Part shown: one piece after another, positions 28,344-39,005 of the stretch
Layout: each line of letters begins with the position of its first letter
Numbering within the stretch: position 1 is the first letter of the stretch
NCBI RefSeq assembly: GCF_900166965.1
Contig: NZ_FUZI01000001.1
Span: forward strand, 62,001 to 126,000
Source of the DNA: Photobacterium piscicola
Lineage (GTDB): Bacteria > Pseudomonadota > Gammaproteobacteria > Enterobacterales > Vibrionaceae
Length of the DNA: 64,000 nt
Direction: 5' to 3'
Program-made: the position numbers and the translations under genes
The notes under the pieces: model-generated
Database searches by the model: none
Seen by the model: the letters and a program-made list of their open reading frames with translations, nothing else
Told to the model about the DNA's origin: nothing

Positions 28344-29963
28344 ATGAATCTGTCCTCGACGAAGAAGACGGTAATTGCGAGTTTTGTGGCCGCGGCTTGC
28401 ATGGCCTCTTCTGCTGTAGCAAATGCAGCCCCAACAACAGCCACAGCAAAACAACCCAATGTATTATTAGTGGTTATGGATGATTTGGGGACAGGTCAAT
28501 TAGATTTTGCATTAGACAGTTTGAACAAAAAAACCTTAGCTGAACGGCCTGTGCCAGTTCGCTATCAAGGTGATTTTGATAAGATGGTCGATGCCGCTAA
28601 ACGTGCGATGCCAACGGTGGCGAGTTTAGCGCAACAAGGCGTGAAAATGACCAATGCTTTTGTGGCTCATCCTGTTTGTGGTCCTTCGCGCGCAGGTATT
28701 TTTACCGGTCGTTACCCAACTAGCTTTGGCACTTACAGTAATGATGATGCACTTCAAGGTGTGCCATTAGATATCAAATTACTTCCCGCTCTATTTCAAG
28801 AAAATGGCTACAATACTGCCAATATTGGTAAGTGGCATAATTCAAAAATAAGCAGTAAAAATGCCGTTGCCGATAATAATAAAACTCGTGACTATCACGA
28901 TAATCAGATCCCTGTAACACCAACAGAATATTCACCTGAGAATCGCGGTTTTGATTATTCCTACAGTTTTTACGCCTCTGGTGCCGCATTATGGAACTCA
29001 CCTGCGATTTATCAAAATGGTAAAAATATTCCAGCACCGGGTTATTTAACCCATAACCTGACCAATGAAGCACTGCAATTTATTGAACAAAGTGGTGATA
29101 AGCCATTCTTTATTAACCTTGCCTTTAGTGTGCCGCATATTCCATTAGAAGAAGCGTCACCCGCGAAATATATGGAGCGTTTTAATACCGGTAATGTTGA
29201 AGCGGATAAATATTTTGCGGCGATCAATGCTGCTGATGAAGGGCTTGGACAAATTGTTGAATTGCTGAAGAAGAAGGGTGAATTAGACAATACATTGATT
29301 TTCTTCTTATCTGATAATGGCGCGGTACATGAATCACCGATGCCAATGAATGGTATGGATCGTGGCTATAAAGGCCAGATGTATAACGGTGGCGTGCGTG
29401 TACCGTTTGTGGCTTATTGGCCAAAGCATATTCCAGCGGGTGGCACCAATAATACCTTAATTTCAGCGTTAGATATTCTGCCAACGGCTCTAAGTGCTGC
29501 TGGGATTGCGATTCCAGAAGAGATGAAGGTTGACGGTAAAAATATTTTGCCTGTACTTGAAGGAAAAACAACACAGTCTCCACACCAATACATTTACTGG
29601 GCAGGCCCTGGCGCGAAACATTACAGTGAAGAAAATGATGCATTTTGGCATGGTTACTGGAAGTGGATCACTTATGAGTCAAATGACATTCCTAGCAATC
29701 CAAATCTAGAGAAGCTATCAAAAGGTTCATGGGCAATTCGTGATCAAGAATGGGCATTGTATTTCTATGATGATGGCTCCAATAAAGTGAAATTATTCAA
29801 TGACAAGCTTGATCCAAGTGAATCAAAAGATCTTGCTCAGCAATATCCACAAAAAGTGAAGCAAATGAAACAAGCTTTTTATGAGTGGATCAAAGATAAG
29901 CCAAAACCAGTTGCATGGGGACAAGATCGTTACCAAGTGCTAACGGAATCAGCAAAAGGTTAA
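28344..29963 (+). CDS. Periplasmic sulfatase, Cys type
   Basis: Removes sulfate esters from a sugar, presumably a sulfated chondroitin-derived saccharide. Start at ATG 28344 after AAGGAG gives 539 residues with a signal peptide (VIASFVAAACMASSAVANAAP). The modification site HPVCGPSRAGIFTGRY has Cys112 as the residue converted to formylglycine; metal ligands are seen in VMDDLGTG and FFLSDNGAVHES, and GKWHN is also conserved. It lies 70 bases after its likely maturase. The position of the sulfate it attacks (4-O, 6-O or 2-O) cannot be told from sequence. Confidence 0.92.
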   Translation: MNLSSTKKTVIASFVAAACMASSAVANAAPTTATAKQPNVLLVVMDDLGTGQLDFALDSLNKKTLAERPVPVRYQGDFDKMVDAAKRAMPTVASLAQQGVKMTNAFVAHPVCGPSRAGIFTGRYPTSFGTYSNDDALQGVPLDIKLLPALFQENGYNTANIGKWHNSKISSKNAVADNNKTRDYHDNQIPVTPTEYSPENRGFDYSYSFYASGAALWNSPAIYQNGKNIPAPGYLTHNLTNEALQFIEQSGDKPFFINLAFSVPHIPLEEASPAKYMERFNTGNVEADKYFAAINAADEGLGQIVELLKKKGELDNTLIFFLSDNGAVHESPMPMNGMDRGYKGQMYNGGVRVPFVAYWPKHIPAGGTNNTLISALDILPTALSAAGIAIPEEMKVDGKNILPVLEGKTTQSPHQYIYWAGPGAKHYSEENDAFWHGYWKWITYESNDIPSNPNLEKLSKGSWAIRDQEWALYFYDDGSNKVKLFNDKLDPSESKDLAQQYPQKVKQMKQAFYEWIKDKPKPVAWGQDRYQVLTESAKG

Positions 29964-30048
29964 TCACGCATCACCCACTATCGCACTGCAATTATGTTGA
30001 TGTTATATCAACATGGCTGTAGTGCGTTATTGTTCATGGAGGATAACA

Positions 30049-31608
30049 ATGATACATGATACTCAAGCGGCTATTTCACTTTCTGAATCGGCGTTAAATA
30101 CCCCCGCCGATGTTACAGAGCCATTACCTTATGTAGCAAAACAAATTCAAGCAACTGAACGCCCCATTATTCCTTATGAGCATCCAACACCGGCAATGTA
30201 TTTGACGTTATTTAAACAGCGACTTGTGCGTTTAAAAATGAAAGCGGCGACTTACTCTGATCATGATGCTGCAGTGGCGGCCTGTTTTACTAATGATGCG
30301 CTGAGTATTGAGAACAAATGCCAATATTTGGTGCGTTATGTTGCACAAGCGTTTGATCATTATGCGGTATGGGACTATAGCCATGCTTATTATCCGGGGC
30401 GCCCTAGCCAGCAAAGTGCACGTACCGATGCGATGGAAGGCACGAGTCGAGTGTTACCTACAATAGCTGCATGGGTCAGCCAGCATGGTTCGCAGCCGCT
30501 AGAGGGGCTAAATGGTCAGCCATTAGACCTTGTTGCAATGTTACGTAATGCTTTTTTAGCAGGAACCGACCCCCAGCATGCGGGATATTGGGGGGAATTG
30601 CATGACTATGATCAGCGTATTTGTGAAAGTGCTGATTTAGCGTTAGCGCTATGGTTGAGTCGTGACCATGTTTGGCAACCAATGAACACGGCTGAGCAGA
30701 CCCAAATTATTACGTGGTTTAAACAAGTTAACCATTGTCAAACGGTTGATAATAATTGGCACCTTTTTCCGTTGACGGTGCAATTTGTCATTAAGGCATT
30801 AACGGGTGAAGACACTATTGCACAGGATAAATACCAACGCATTAAAGCGTTTCATGTGGGTGATGGCTGGTTCCGTGATGGTGCGAAAGGGAATTATGAT
30901 TATTACAACGCGTGGGGATTTCATTACTCACTCTATTGGCTCGATCAAATAGATTCAAGTTTTGATAGCGGATTTATTCATCAAGCTCTTGCGGATTTTG
31001 TCAGTCAATATCGCTATTTATTTACCGCAGAAGGCCTGCCTTTTTTTGGCCGCAGTGCCTGTTATCGTCTTGCCGCCACCGCACCTCTGATTATGGCTAT
31101 AGATCAACACAGTGAAGCTATTACTGCTGGTGAAGCTCAACGCGCCTTTGCTACTAGTTTGGAATATTTTATTGGCCATGGTGCAATGCAACATGGCGCG
31201 CCAACACAAGGGCTGTTTGATGATGATACTCGATTAGTTGATAACTACAGTGGCCCAGCAAGCAGTTTCTGGTCATTGCGAGCATTGAATATTGCATTAT
31301 TTTGTGGAGATCGATGTGGCTTGTGGCAAGCAGATCCACAACCATTACCCATTGAACAAAGTAATTTTAATGTGGAATTTAAGGCGATTAATGCACAAGT
31401 CATTGGCGTTTTCGAAACGAAAGAGGTGGTAGTGATATTTAAAAATGATTATATCACCGAACAAAATCCATTATCTCGTCGTTTAGAGACCCAATCAGCC
31501 CGTTCTTACTGGCTAGAAACTATTTTAGGACGAGCGGAAAGGCCGAAGAATAACTTATTGCGTAAAGGCATTACCTGTTATTCATCCAAAATGTCTCATT
31601 TCTTTTAA
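30049..31608 (+). CDS. DUF2264 protein, possible uronic-acid-releasing glycoside hydrolase
   Basis: Cytoplasmic protein of 519 residues starting at ATG 30049 after GGAGGATAA; no signal peptide. The DUF2264 hallmark ARTDAMEGTSRVLP is near residue 130 and GWFRDGAKGNYDYYNAWGFHYSL near residue 280; helix-rich sequence suggests an (alpha/alpha) toroid. The family occurs in polysaccharide-degradation loci. Here it is the only enzyme in the locus that could act on the unsaturated disaccharides made by the PL8 lyase, since no GH88 hydrolase is present. That role is inference from context. Confidence 0.8.
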   Translation: MIHDTQAAISLSESALNTPADVTEPLPYVAKQIQATERPIIPYEHPTPAMYLTLFKQRLVRLKMKAATYSDHDAAVAACFTNDALSIENKCQYLVRYVAQAFDHYAVWDYSHAYYPGRPSQQSARTDAMEGTSRVLPTIAAWVSQHGSQPLEGLNGQPLDLVAMLRNAFLAGTDPQHAGYWGELHDYDQRICESADLALALWLSRDHVWQPMNTAEQTQIITWFKQVNHCQTVDNNWHLFPLTVQFVIKALTGEDTIAQDKYQRIKAFHVGDGWFRDGAKGNYDYYNAWGFHYSLYWLDQIDSSFDSGFIHQALADFVSQYRYLFTAEGLPFFGRSACYRLAATAPLIMAIDQHSEAITAGEAQRAFATSLEYFIGHGAMQHGAPTQGLFDDDTRLVDNYSGPASSFWSLRALNIALFCGDRCGLWQADPQPLPIEQSNFNVEFKAINAQVIGVFETKEVVVIFKNDYITEQNPLSRRLETQSARSYWLETILGRAERPKNNLLRKGITCYSSKMSHFF

Positions 31609-31625
31609 TTTCATTTTGTTATTTA

Positions 31626-32579
<954 letters not shown>

Positions 32580-32618
32580 TTAGCCACAGACTATAACCTC
32601 TCGCCAGGGATGACACAA

Positions 32619-32666
32619 TGTAATGCCATTTCCCCCTTAAGCTGATCAGCTTTATTTGGCATTACA
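32619..32666 (+). repeat. Nested inverted repeat after the aldolase gene
   Basis: TGTAATGCCA at 32619 pairs with TGGCATTACA at 32657, enclosing a second palindrome AAGCTGATCAGCTT. No T-run follows, so it is a cruciform-like or mRNA-end structure rather than a classic terminator. Confidence 0.55.
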
Positions 32667-32694
32667 TTTATAACTTTGAGTGATGATGTTTTTT

Positions 32695-32736
32695 GGCCAT
32701 GATTGATTTTCATATCTCATCGTCATGGCCTTTTTT
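32695..32736 (+). terminator. Rho-independent terminator between kbaY and kdgK
   Basis: GGCCATGA / TCATGGCC with a 20-base loop and six T after the stem. It splits the locus into two transcription units, unless it is read through. Confidence 0.8.
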
Positions 32737-32770
32737 CTGATAGCGAATAATGGTTAATAGGTGAGGAAAA

Positions 32771-33751
32771 ATGACATTTCCAACTTCAGCAATAAAGCGC
32801 AATATTGCCATTTTAGGTGAGTGCATGATTGAGCTGAGTGGTGCGCCTTTTGCAACTCAGCAACAAAGTTTCGGTGGCGATACGCTTAATACTGCGATTT
32901 ATCTTTCTCGATTGCTTCCTCAAAGTTCCCCTAGTTATGTCACCGCATTAGGCATTGATAATTATAGTAACGCCATGATTGATGCATGGCAGCATGAAGG
33001 CATTGATTGCCGTTTTGTGATGCGTGAGCGCGATAAATTACCCGGCATGTACGCCATTGAAATTGATGCCGAAGGAGAGCGTAGCTTTCATTATTGGCGC
33101 AATGATTCCGCTGCACGCTATATGTGTGAACATGCTCAGTTTTCGCAGATTATGGCACAATTAAAAGACTATGATTTGATCTACCTCTCAGGGATCTCTT
33201 TGGCTATTTTGCCTGAACATGGCAAAATTAAGCTCGTTGAAGCCCTTGAAAAATTAAAAGCTTCAGGTTGTAAAATTGCGGTTGATTCAAATTATCGGCC
33301 ACGATTATGGAATGGTGTGACCCATGCAAAAACATGGTTATCAGAATTGTATCGCTTGGCTGATATTGCGTTAGTTACCGCTGATGATGAAGATTTATTA
33401 CGAGGCGAACTGGATACTCCCGCAGACATTATTGCTGATCGCTTGCACCGTTTAGGGGTTAGCCAAGTGGTGGTGAAGTTAGGCAGTAAAGGCGCGATGT
33501 GGTCACAAGCAGGTCAAAAAGGCTTGGTTGATGGTAATAAAATTGATGCTGTCATCGATACAACAGCCGCAGGGGATTCTTTTAATGCAGCTTATTTAGC
33601 GGCATGGGCCAAAGGTATGCCAATGATTGCTTGCTGTCAGTGGGGAAATAATCTTGCCGCTCAAGTAATTCAGTATCGCGGTGCCGTTATTCCTCTGCAA
33701 TGTACCCAATATTTAACGGATTTAATGAGTAGTAATTATGATGACAAATGA
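32771..33751 (+). CDS. kdgK: 2-keto-3-deoxygluconate kinase
   Basis: PfkB-family kinase making KDPG from 2-keto-3-deoxygluconate, the common end of unsaturated-uronate breakdown. It starts IAILGECMIELSGAPFATQQQSFGGDTLNTAIYLSRL, the KdgK form of the PfkB N-terminus, and carries the loop DTTAAGDSFNAAYLAAW with the catalytic aspartate. Length 326 residues. The aldolase gene overlaps its end by 14 bases, so the two are coupled. KduI and KduD, which make its substrate, are not in the window. Confidence 0.92.
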   Translation: MTFPTSAIKRNIAILGECMIELSGAPFATQQQSFGGDTLNTAIYLSRLLPQSSPSYVTALGIDNYSNAMIDAWQHEGIDCRFVMRERDKLPGMYAIEIDAEGERSFHYWRNDSAARYMCEHAQFSQIMAQLKDYDLIYLSGISLAILPEHGKIKLVEALEKLKASGCKIAVDSNYRPRLWNGVTHAKTWLSELYRLADIALVTADDEDLLRGELDTPADIIADRLHRLGVSQVVVKLGSKGAMWSQAGQKGLVDGNKIDAVIDTTAAGDSFNAAYLAAWAKGMPMIACCQWGNNLAAQVIQYRGAVIPLQCTQYLTDLMSSNYDDK

Positions 33752-34382
33752 ATGGATTGATCGTTTGCGTGCATTGCGAGTTATGCCTGTCATTCAAATT
33801 GAACATGCAGCAGATGCTGTGCCTCTTGCTAAAATATTAGTTGAAAATGGTTTGCCTGCTGCTGAAATTACCTTTCGTACCGTAGCTGCCGCGGAATCTA
33901 TTCGCTTAATTCGCACTGCTTATCCTGAGATAGTGTTATGTGCAGGCACTGTTTTAACGGTTGAACAAGTTAATGCAGCTATTGAGGCGGGGGCTGATTT
34001 TGTTATTAGCCCTGGGTTTAATCCAACCACGGTGAAATATTGCCTAGCCAATAATATCAAAATGATCCCTGGGGTGAATAATCCAAGCTTGGTTGAGCAA
34101 GCATTAGAATTAGGTGTGAGCGCACTGAAGTTCTTTCCTGCTGAAGCTTCTGGTGGTGTGAACATGCTTAAATCATTAGTTGGGCCTTATAGTCAGGTTC
34201 AGTTAATGCCAACGGGCGGTGTGACACCGCTTAATTTGGGTGAGTATTTAGCTATTCCACAAGTAATCGCTTGTGGTGGAACATGGATTGCACCAACCAA
34301 GGCAATTACTAATCATGACTGGGAGCTGATTGCCGGTAATGTACGTGAAGTGTGTGCAATGATTGCTCAGCTGAAGGCATAG
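33738..34382 (+). CDS. eda: KDPG aldolase (2-dehydro-3-deoxy-phosphogluconate aldolase)
   Basis: Splits KDPG into pyruvate and glyceraldehyde 3-phosphate. Class I Schiff-base aldolase with AEITFRTVAAAESI (catalytic Glu), the lysine in ALKFFPAEASGGV, and LMPTGGVTPLNLGEYL for phosphate binding. Length 214 residues (E. coli Eda 213). The start overlaps the kinase gene; ATG at 33738 or 33741 are both usable. Together with kdgK it channels the uronic-acid half of glycosaminoglycans to central metabolism. Confidence 0.95.
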   Translation: MMTNEWIDRLRALRVMPVIQIEHAADAVPLAKILVENGLPAAEITFRTVAAAESIRLIRTAYPEIVLCAGTVLTVEQVNAAIEAGADFVISPGFNPTTVKYCLANNIKMIPGVNNPSLVEQALELGVSALKFFPAEASGGVNMLKSLVGPYSQVQLMPTGGVTPLNLGEYLAIPQVIACGGTWIAPTKAITNHDWELIAGNVREVCAMIAQLKA

Positions 34383-34388
34383 GGATTG

Positions 34389-34979
34389 ATGATGGCAGAA
34401 GTAAAACACGTGGCAGTACTGCTTGCTGATGGTTTTGAAGAAGGCGAAGCGGTGGTTTTTATCGATATTATGCGCCGTTTGGATATTAAAGTGGATGTAT
34501 TATCTTGCATGAAAACCACAGCGCTTAATACTTACTTTGAAACTAAAATCAGCGCCGATTATGTGTTAACAGATAAATTTGATAAGACTTATGATGCGGT
34601 TATGATGCCTGGTGGACCACAAGGAACTGATAATTTATCCGCTAACGCCAATGTTATTGCTTTTTTAAAGCGTCATATTGAAGCCAATAAGTATATTTGT
34701 GCATTATGCTCATCTGGCGCCAAAGTACTTGCTGCGCATCATTTATTACAAGGTCGTACATATACTACCGGTGATAAGTTGGCGGAAAAGTTTGATGATG
34801 GTGAGTTTATTAAACAGAAAGTGGTTGTTGATGGGCAGTTTATTACTGGGCGTGGTTTGGGGGTGAGTTTTGAATTTGCCTTTACAGTGGCACGTTATTT
34901 ATTAGCTGATAACCATGAAAAAGTTGATTGGCAAGCAAACCATATTTATTTTGATCACTGGCCGTTAAATAACGCATAG
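34389..34979 (+). CDS. DJ-1/PfpI family protein (YajL-like)
   Basis: Small cytoplasmic protein of about 196 residues with the DJ-1 fold. The nucleophile elbow YICALCSSGAKVLAAH holds the reactive cysteine and LLADGFEEGEAVVFIDIMRR its glutamate partner, as in YajL/DJ-1 proteins linked to oxidative or carbonyl stress. It starts 6 bases after eda with AGGGA as ribosome site, so it belongs to the kdgK-eda operon. Its role there is unknown; protection from reactive carbonyl intermediates is a guess. Confidence 0.85.
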   Translation: MMAEVKHVAVLLADGFEEGEAVVFIDIMRRLDIKVDVLSCMKTTALNTYFETKISADYVLTDKFDKTYDAVMMPGGPQGTDNLSANANVIAFLKRHIEANKYICALCSSGAKVLAAHHLLQGRTYTTGDKLAEKFDDGEFIKQKVVVDGQFITGRGLGVSFEFAFTVARYLLADNHEKVDWQANHIYFDHWPLNNA

Positions 34980-35011
34980 TGCTATAGTGATAATTATAGA
35001 GAGAAAGTAGT

Positions 35012-35042
35012 AAGCCTAGTTAAGTTAAATAACTAGGCTTTT
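35012..35042 (+). terminator. Terminator of the kdgK-eda-DJ-1 operon
   Basis: AAGCCTAGTTA / TAACTAGGCTT with a 7-base loop followed by TT. It lies between two convergent genes and may serve both. Confidence 0.75.
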
Positions 35043-35121
35043 ATATATTTAGCGGAAACTTTTTAAATAACCATCTGATAATAAATTTATTAAAGATAGG
35101 TTACAATTGAAGGGACATATA

Positions 35122-35805
35122 TTAATGTGCTTTTAATTGACGAATTATCTCTACCGCAACAGCCTGTGCTGATGCTGGATTTTGGCCTGTGATAAGATTG
35201 CCATCGACCACAATATAGCTCTGCCAATCAGGGCCCTGGCTATAATGTGCCCCTTGGCCAGTTAACATATCTTCCAGCAAAAAAGGAACCACAGTACTTA
35301 ATCCAACCGCGTCTTCTTCACTATTACTAAAACCTGTGACATTTTTACCCGCGATAAGTGGGCTGCCATCAGCATTTTTAGGTGCTTTTAATGCTGCGGG
35401 GCCATGACAAACAAGGCCTGTTGGTTTGTGGTGTTGATAACTTGATTCAATAATATGTTTTGATGCCGCATTTTGCGATAAATCCCATAATGGTCCATGT
35501 CCACCAGGATAAAATACAGCGTCATAATCAGTTGGATCGATAGTTGATAAGAGTAAGGTGTTGGCTAACTGTTTGATTGCATTTGAATCATTTTTAAATC
35601 GAATAACTGATTCTGTTTGCATCTCTGCGGTATCACTTTTGGGATCGATAGGCACTTGTCCACCTAAAGGCGAGGCAAGAGTCACTGTATCGCTATTATC
35701 TTTAAATAGATAAAAAGGGACGGTAAATTCATCTAACCATAGGCCTGTTTTTGCTGTGGTTGTACCTAAATTTTGATGAGATGTTAATACGATTAAGATA
35801 TTCAT
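35122..35805 (-). CDS. DJ-1/PfpI-type class I glutamine-amidotransferase-like protein (Hsp31 group)
   Basis: A 227-residue protein with FYPGGHGPLWDL and the nucleophile elbow TGLVCHGPAALKAP (reactive cysteine), the signature of the Hsp31/YDR533C side of the DJ-1 superfamily. WLDEFTVPFYLFKD and VTLASPLGGQVPIDPKS near the N-terminus are also typical. Likely a chaperone, glyoxalase or deglycase-like stress protein. It converges on another, distantly related DJ-1 gene, without sequence similarity beyond the fold motifs. Confidence 0.88.
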   Translation of the reverse strand: MNILIVLTSHQNLGTTTAKTGLWLDEFTVPFYLFKDNSDTVTLASPLGGQVPIDPKSDTAEMQTESVIRFKNDSNAIKQLANTLLLSTIDPTDYDAVFYPGGHGPLWDLSQNAASKHIIESSYQHHKPTGLVCHGPAALKAPKNADGSPLIAGKNVTGFSNSEEDAVGLSTVVPFLLEDMLTGQGAHYSQGPDWQSYIVVDGNLITGQNPASAQAVAVEIIRQLKAH

Positions 35806-36025
35806 ATTAGTTTAAGCCCTCGTTTAATCATTGAGATTAAAAATACATAATTTAATGCCTGTATTAGTTATAGGCTTAAATAATGTGGCTCACAAGCGTA
35901 ATAATTACTCTTTTTATCAATATTATATCTAAGGAAAAATAATAAATAATGGCTTGAACATTAGCATTATTATAATTGTAGTGCAGTCAATGTTTTTAAT
36001 CGTAGATATTATTAAGGGGATAAAC

Positions 36026-36051
36026 AAAAAGGCCACTAAAGTGACCTTTTT
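36026..36051 (-). terminator. Rho-independent terminator of yeeN
   Basis: AAAAAGGCCACT / AGTGACCTTTTT inverted repeat with a two-base loop; symmetrical A and T runs let it act on either strand. Confidence 0.85.
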
Positions 36052-36073
36052 GTGAAGAAATGAAAGACTATAA

Positions 36074-36796
36074 TTAGTCAGCCATTTCCGCATTGTGGTA
36101 AACGTTTTGTACGTCATCACAATCGTTTAGTGCATCAAGGAATTTTTCAAACATTGCAATGTCGTCACCAGCCAATTCAGTCATTGTCTGTGGTACGAAA
36201 GCAATTTCTTCTGAATCAATGATAACGTCAGCCATTGTTGCAGCAAGTGCGTTTTTCACTTTAAAGAATTCAGTATGTGGAGCGTAAACAGTGATCTCGC
36301 CATCTTCACAAGTGATGTCAGTAACGTCTACGTCTTCCATCATTAGATTTTCAAGAACAACTTCTTCGTCAGTACCTTTAAATTCAAACACAGCTTGGTG
36401 TTCAAACATGTGGCCAACAGTGCCTGGGCTACCGATTTTTGCATTGTTTTTAACGAATGCTTGACGAACGTCCATGAAAGTACGGTTGTTGTTGTCTGTT
36501 AGACAGTCAACGATAACCATGCAGTTGCCTGGGCCAAAACCTTCGTAACGTGCAGTTGAGTAATCTTCACCGCCGCCGCCTTTTGCTTTATCAATTGCTT
36601 TTTCAATAACGTGGCTTGGTACCTGATCTTTTTTCGCTTTTTCGATAAGACGACGAAGCGCTAGGTTACTATCAGGATCCGGACTACCGTTCTTAGCACA
36701 AACGTAGATCTCTTTACCATACTTTGAGTAAACCTTGATCTTAGCGCCTTGGGTTTTTGCCATAGACAATTTGCGTACTTCGAACTTTCTTCCCAT
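36074..36796 (-). CDS. yeeN: YebC/PmpR-family protein YeeN
   Basis: Cytoplasmic DNA- or ribosome-associated protein of the YebC/TACO1 family, 240 residues (E. coli YeeN 238). It begins [19 protein letters not shown], the YeeN form; YebC starts differently. The conserved [41 protein letters not shown] is intact, and DDVQNVYHN ends the protein as usual. YebC proteins are reported as transcription regulators and more recently as helpers of translation at proline runs; the YeeN paralogue is less studied. GGAATCACTC region upstream; single gene. Confidence 0.92.
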   Translation of the reverse strand: MGRKFEVRKLSMAKTQGAKIKVYSKYGKEIYVCAKNGSPDPDSNLALRRLIEKAKKDQVPSHVIEKAIDKAKGGGGEDYSTARYEGFGPGNCMVIVDCLTDNNNRTFMDVRQAFVKNNAKIGSPGTVGHMFEHQAVFEFKGTDEEVVLENLMMEDVDVTDITCEDGEITVYAPHTEFFKVKNALAATMADVIIDSEEIAFVPQTMTELAGDDIAMFEKFLDALNDCDDVQNVYHNAEMAD

Positions 36797-37122
36797 GAGG
36801 AATCACTCTCTTTTACTGTTTTAAACGGTCAATTATGCAAATATTTTACCAGCACCCCTTTATTCTGGCTAGTTAGATCTGTATTTATGCTAAGTAAAGA
36901 CGTTTTTTTTATTTTTACGTTGAAATATTAAACCAACTTAAAAAAGAGTAATCGGAATACTTATTTTTGGAGCTAAAGATTTCAAATATAGTTTAATTTC
37001 TCGTAAGGTAATAAAACAAAGCAAATAAATCCTATATTTTCTTACAATATAAGAATTCCTCTTGTTGTTCGCGCTATAATTGGTTACAAATAATCATCAC
37101 ACAAATTAGAGATAACTTACCT
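36797..37122. other. Divergent intergenic region between yeeN and the IclR gene
   Basis: AT-rich, about 325 bases, no gene. Promoters for both directions must lie here. TTACAATATAAG around 37033 is a loose sigma-70-like string; nothing firmer is seen. Confidence 0.5.
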
Positions 37123-37851
37123 GTGACTCATTCACTAAGCGCTAATGAAAAATTGTTACAAGTGCTGGTTCATATTGCGGCGTCAAATGTACCGCTTCAA
37201 GCACAGCAACTCAGTACCGAAATGGAAATGCCGATAAGTAGTTTATATCGCTATTTAGCGTTGCTTCGTGATTGGAATTTAATTGAAGAGAATCATGGGC
37301 GTAATACTTATAGTGCGGGTCCTGCTGCGTTACAACTGCAACGTAATTTTGAAATGAATTCACCATTACCTGATGGTGTAAGACCGATTTTAAAACGATT
37401 ACAGCAGCAAACTGGTGAGATGTCAGCGTATATGGTTGCCGTAGGTTTTAATGCACTCTGTGTTGATAGTATCGATAGCCCTTATGCGTTGCGTTGTAGT
37501 TATGAAAAAGGCCAAAGCCAGCCATTGATTCGTGGTGCATCAGCTAAAGTTATTTTGGCTTACTTACCGTTAGCTCGCCAATTAACGATTTTAGAGCATT
37601 ATGATATTACCGAACAAACACAGATAGATACGTGGATTGCTGAATTAGATCTTATTAAACAAGATGGTTTTGCAATCAGTACATCCGAAATTGATGCGGG
37701 TGTTTCTGGTGTGAGTGCACCGGTATTTGTTGGTAATAAAGTTGTCGGTGCGGTTAGTGTTATGGCGCTAGCAGAGCGTATAAATAGCCGTAAAAATAAA
37801 ATTGTAATGAGTGTATTACAAGCAGCAAGAGCATTACCACCACAACACTAG
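37123..37851 (+). CDS. IclR-family transcription regulator
   Basis: A 242-residue regulator starting at GTG. Residues 5-65 form the winged helix (LLQVLVHIAASNVPLQAQQLSTEMEMPISSLYRYLALLRDW); the rest is the IclR effector domain (GEMSAYMVAVGFNALCVDSID, GASAKVILAYLP, GVSGVSAPVFVGNKVVGAVSVMA). The following gene, 41 bases away, is formimidoylglutamase-like, so it probably controls that gene. Its ligand is unknown. Confidence 0.9.
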   Translation: MTHSLSANEKLLQVLVHIAASNVPLQAQQLSTEMEMPISSLYRYLALLRDWNLIEENHGRNTYSAGPAALQLQRNFEMNSPLPDGVRPILKRLQQQTGEMSAYMVAVGFNALCVDSIDSPYALRCSYEKGQSQPLIRGASAKVILAYLPLARQLTILEHYDITEQTQIDTWIAELDLIKQDGFAISTSEIDAGVSGVSAPVFVGNKVVGAVSVMALAERINSRKNKIVMSVLQAARALPPQH

Positions 37852-37892
37852 CCTGTGTTGTTTGTGCAATGAAAGAGAGGGAAGATTGGCGT

Positions 37893-38879
37893 ATGTTAGT
37901 TGATCAATTAAAAAAGTTATTTAAAAATGAGCCTCAAAAACCGATGGCATACCATCGTAAACATACGCTCATCAGCCCTTATGTCCAGCAATACCAGCCC
38001 GGTATTATGCTTGTTGGTGTCATTTCTGATCTGAGTCTTGATTGGGGACGTGGCTTACAAGGCGCGAAAGAAGGTCCTGCAAGTATTCGACGGATATTGC
38101 CTTACACCCATGCTCAAACAAAATTACCTTTTTATGATGCGGGTGATATAGAACAAAACAATAATGATCATAGTTTTGCTGCCGTTAGCCAACGACAGCA
38201 CCAATTATTATTGCGTTGCTTACGTGATGGTCATTTTCCTGTTGTGCTCGGTGGTGGGCATGAAATCTCTATTGCTAGTTATCAAGCACTGTCTGATTTC
38301 AGTACCGAAGTAAAATCAGCCCCCGTGATGATTACTGAAGATCAGCAACCACAATTGTTACCGCAACGAGTGGGCGTGATTAATTTTGATGCGCATTTTG
38401 AACTAAGACCATCATTATCGTTACGGGCGGGATCTGCGTTTCATGCTGCATGGTGTTATAGCAAAGAACAACAGCGCAGTTTTGATTTTCTTGGTCTTGG
38501 TATTTGTGATCATGCTAATTCACAAGCAATGTTTAAATTGGCAGAAGATCTCGGTTGTCAGTGGCTACTTGATAATCAAATGACGACGCGTAATAAAAAA
38601 CATGTTCAAGCACAATTAGATAGCTTTATTGATAGTGTTGATTGTATTCAATTGAGTATCGATCTTGATGTATTTTCTTCCTCGATTGCTCCTGGTGCGA
38701 ATATGACGCGTATGCATGGTGTTAGCTTATCAATGGTGGAGTGGGCAATTAAATATATTATGGCGAGTGGCAAAGTTAAAATTGTTGATATTGCAGAGTT
38801 GAATCCAGAATATGATTACGATAATCAGACTGCAAAATTGGCGACTAAACTGATTCAAACCATTGTTCATTTTGTTTAA
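37893..38879 (+). CDS. Arginase-family ureohydrolase, formimidoylglutamase-like
   Basis: Manganese hydrolase of the arginase/agmatinase/HutG family, 328 residues. Start at ATG 37893 after AGAGGGAAG. Motifs: GRGLQGAKEGPASIRRILP, VLGGGHEISIASYQAL, VINFDAHFELRPS and QLSIDLDVFSSSIAPGAN. HutG hydrolyses N-formimidoyl-glutamate in histidine breakdown. Two points are odd: the second metal motif reads DAHFE where DAHxD is expected, and no hutUHI genes are adjacent. Agmatinase or another guanidino hydrolase cannot be excluded. Confidence 0.8.
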   Translation: MLVDQLKKLFKNEPQKPMAYHRKHTLISPYVQQYQPGIMLVGVISDLSLDWGRGLQGAKEGPASIRRILPYTHAQTKLPFYDAGDIEQNNNDHSFAAVSQRQHQLLLRCLRDGHFPVVLGGGHEISIASYQALSDFSTEVKSAPVMITEDQQPQLLPQRVGVINFDAHFELRPSLSLRAGSAFHAAWCYSKEQQRSFDFLGLGICDHANSQAMFKLAEDLGCQWLLDNQMTTRNKKHVQAQLDSFIDSVDCIQLSIDLDVFSSSIAPGANMTRMHGVSLSMVEWAIKYIMASGKVKIVDIAELNPEYDYDNQTAKLATKLIQTIVHFV

Positions 38880-39005
38880 CGCATTTTTATATATGAGTAA
38901 CAGCATGAAAATGATGATTTTATGATCATAAAGATGCTCTTTTGATGGCTTTGGTTGAATAGTAATACAAAAGTCATTAATTATAATGTTTTTATAAAAA
39001 AAGCC

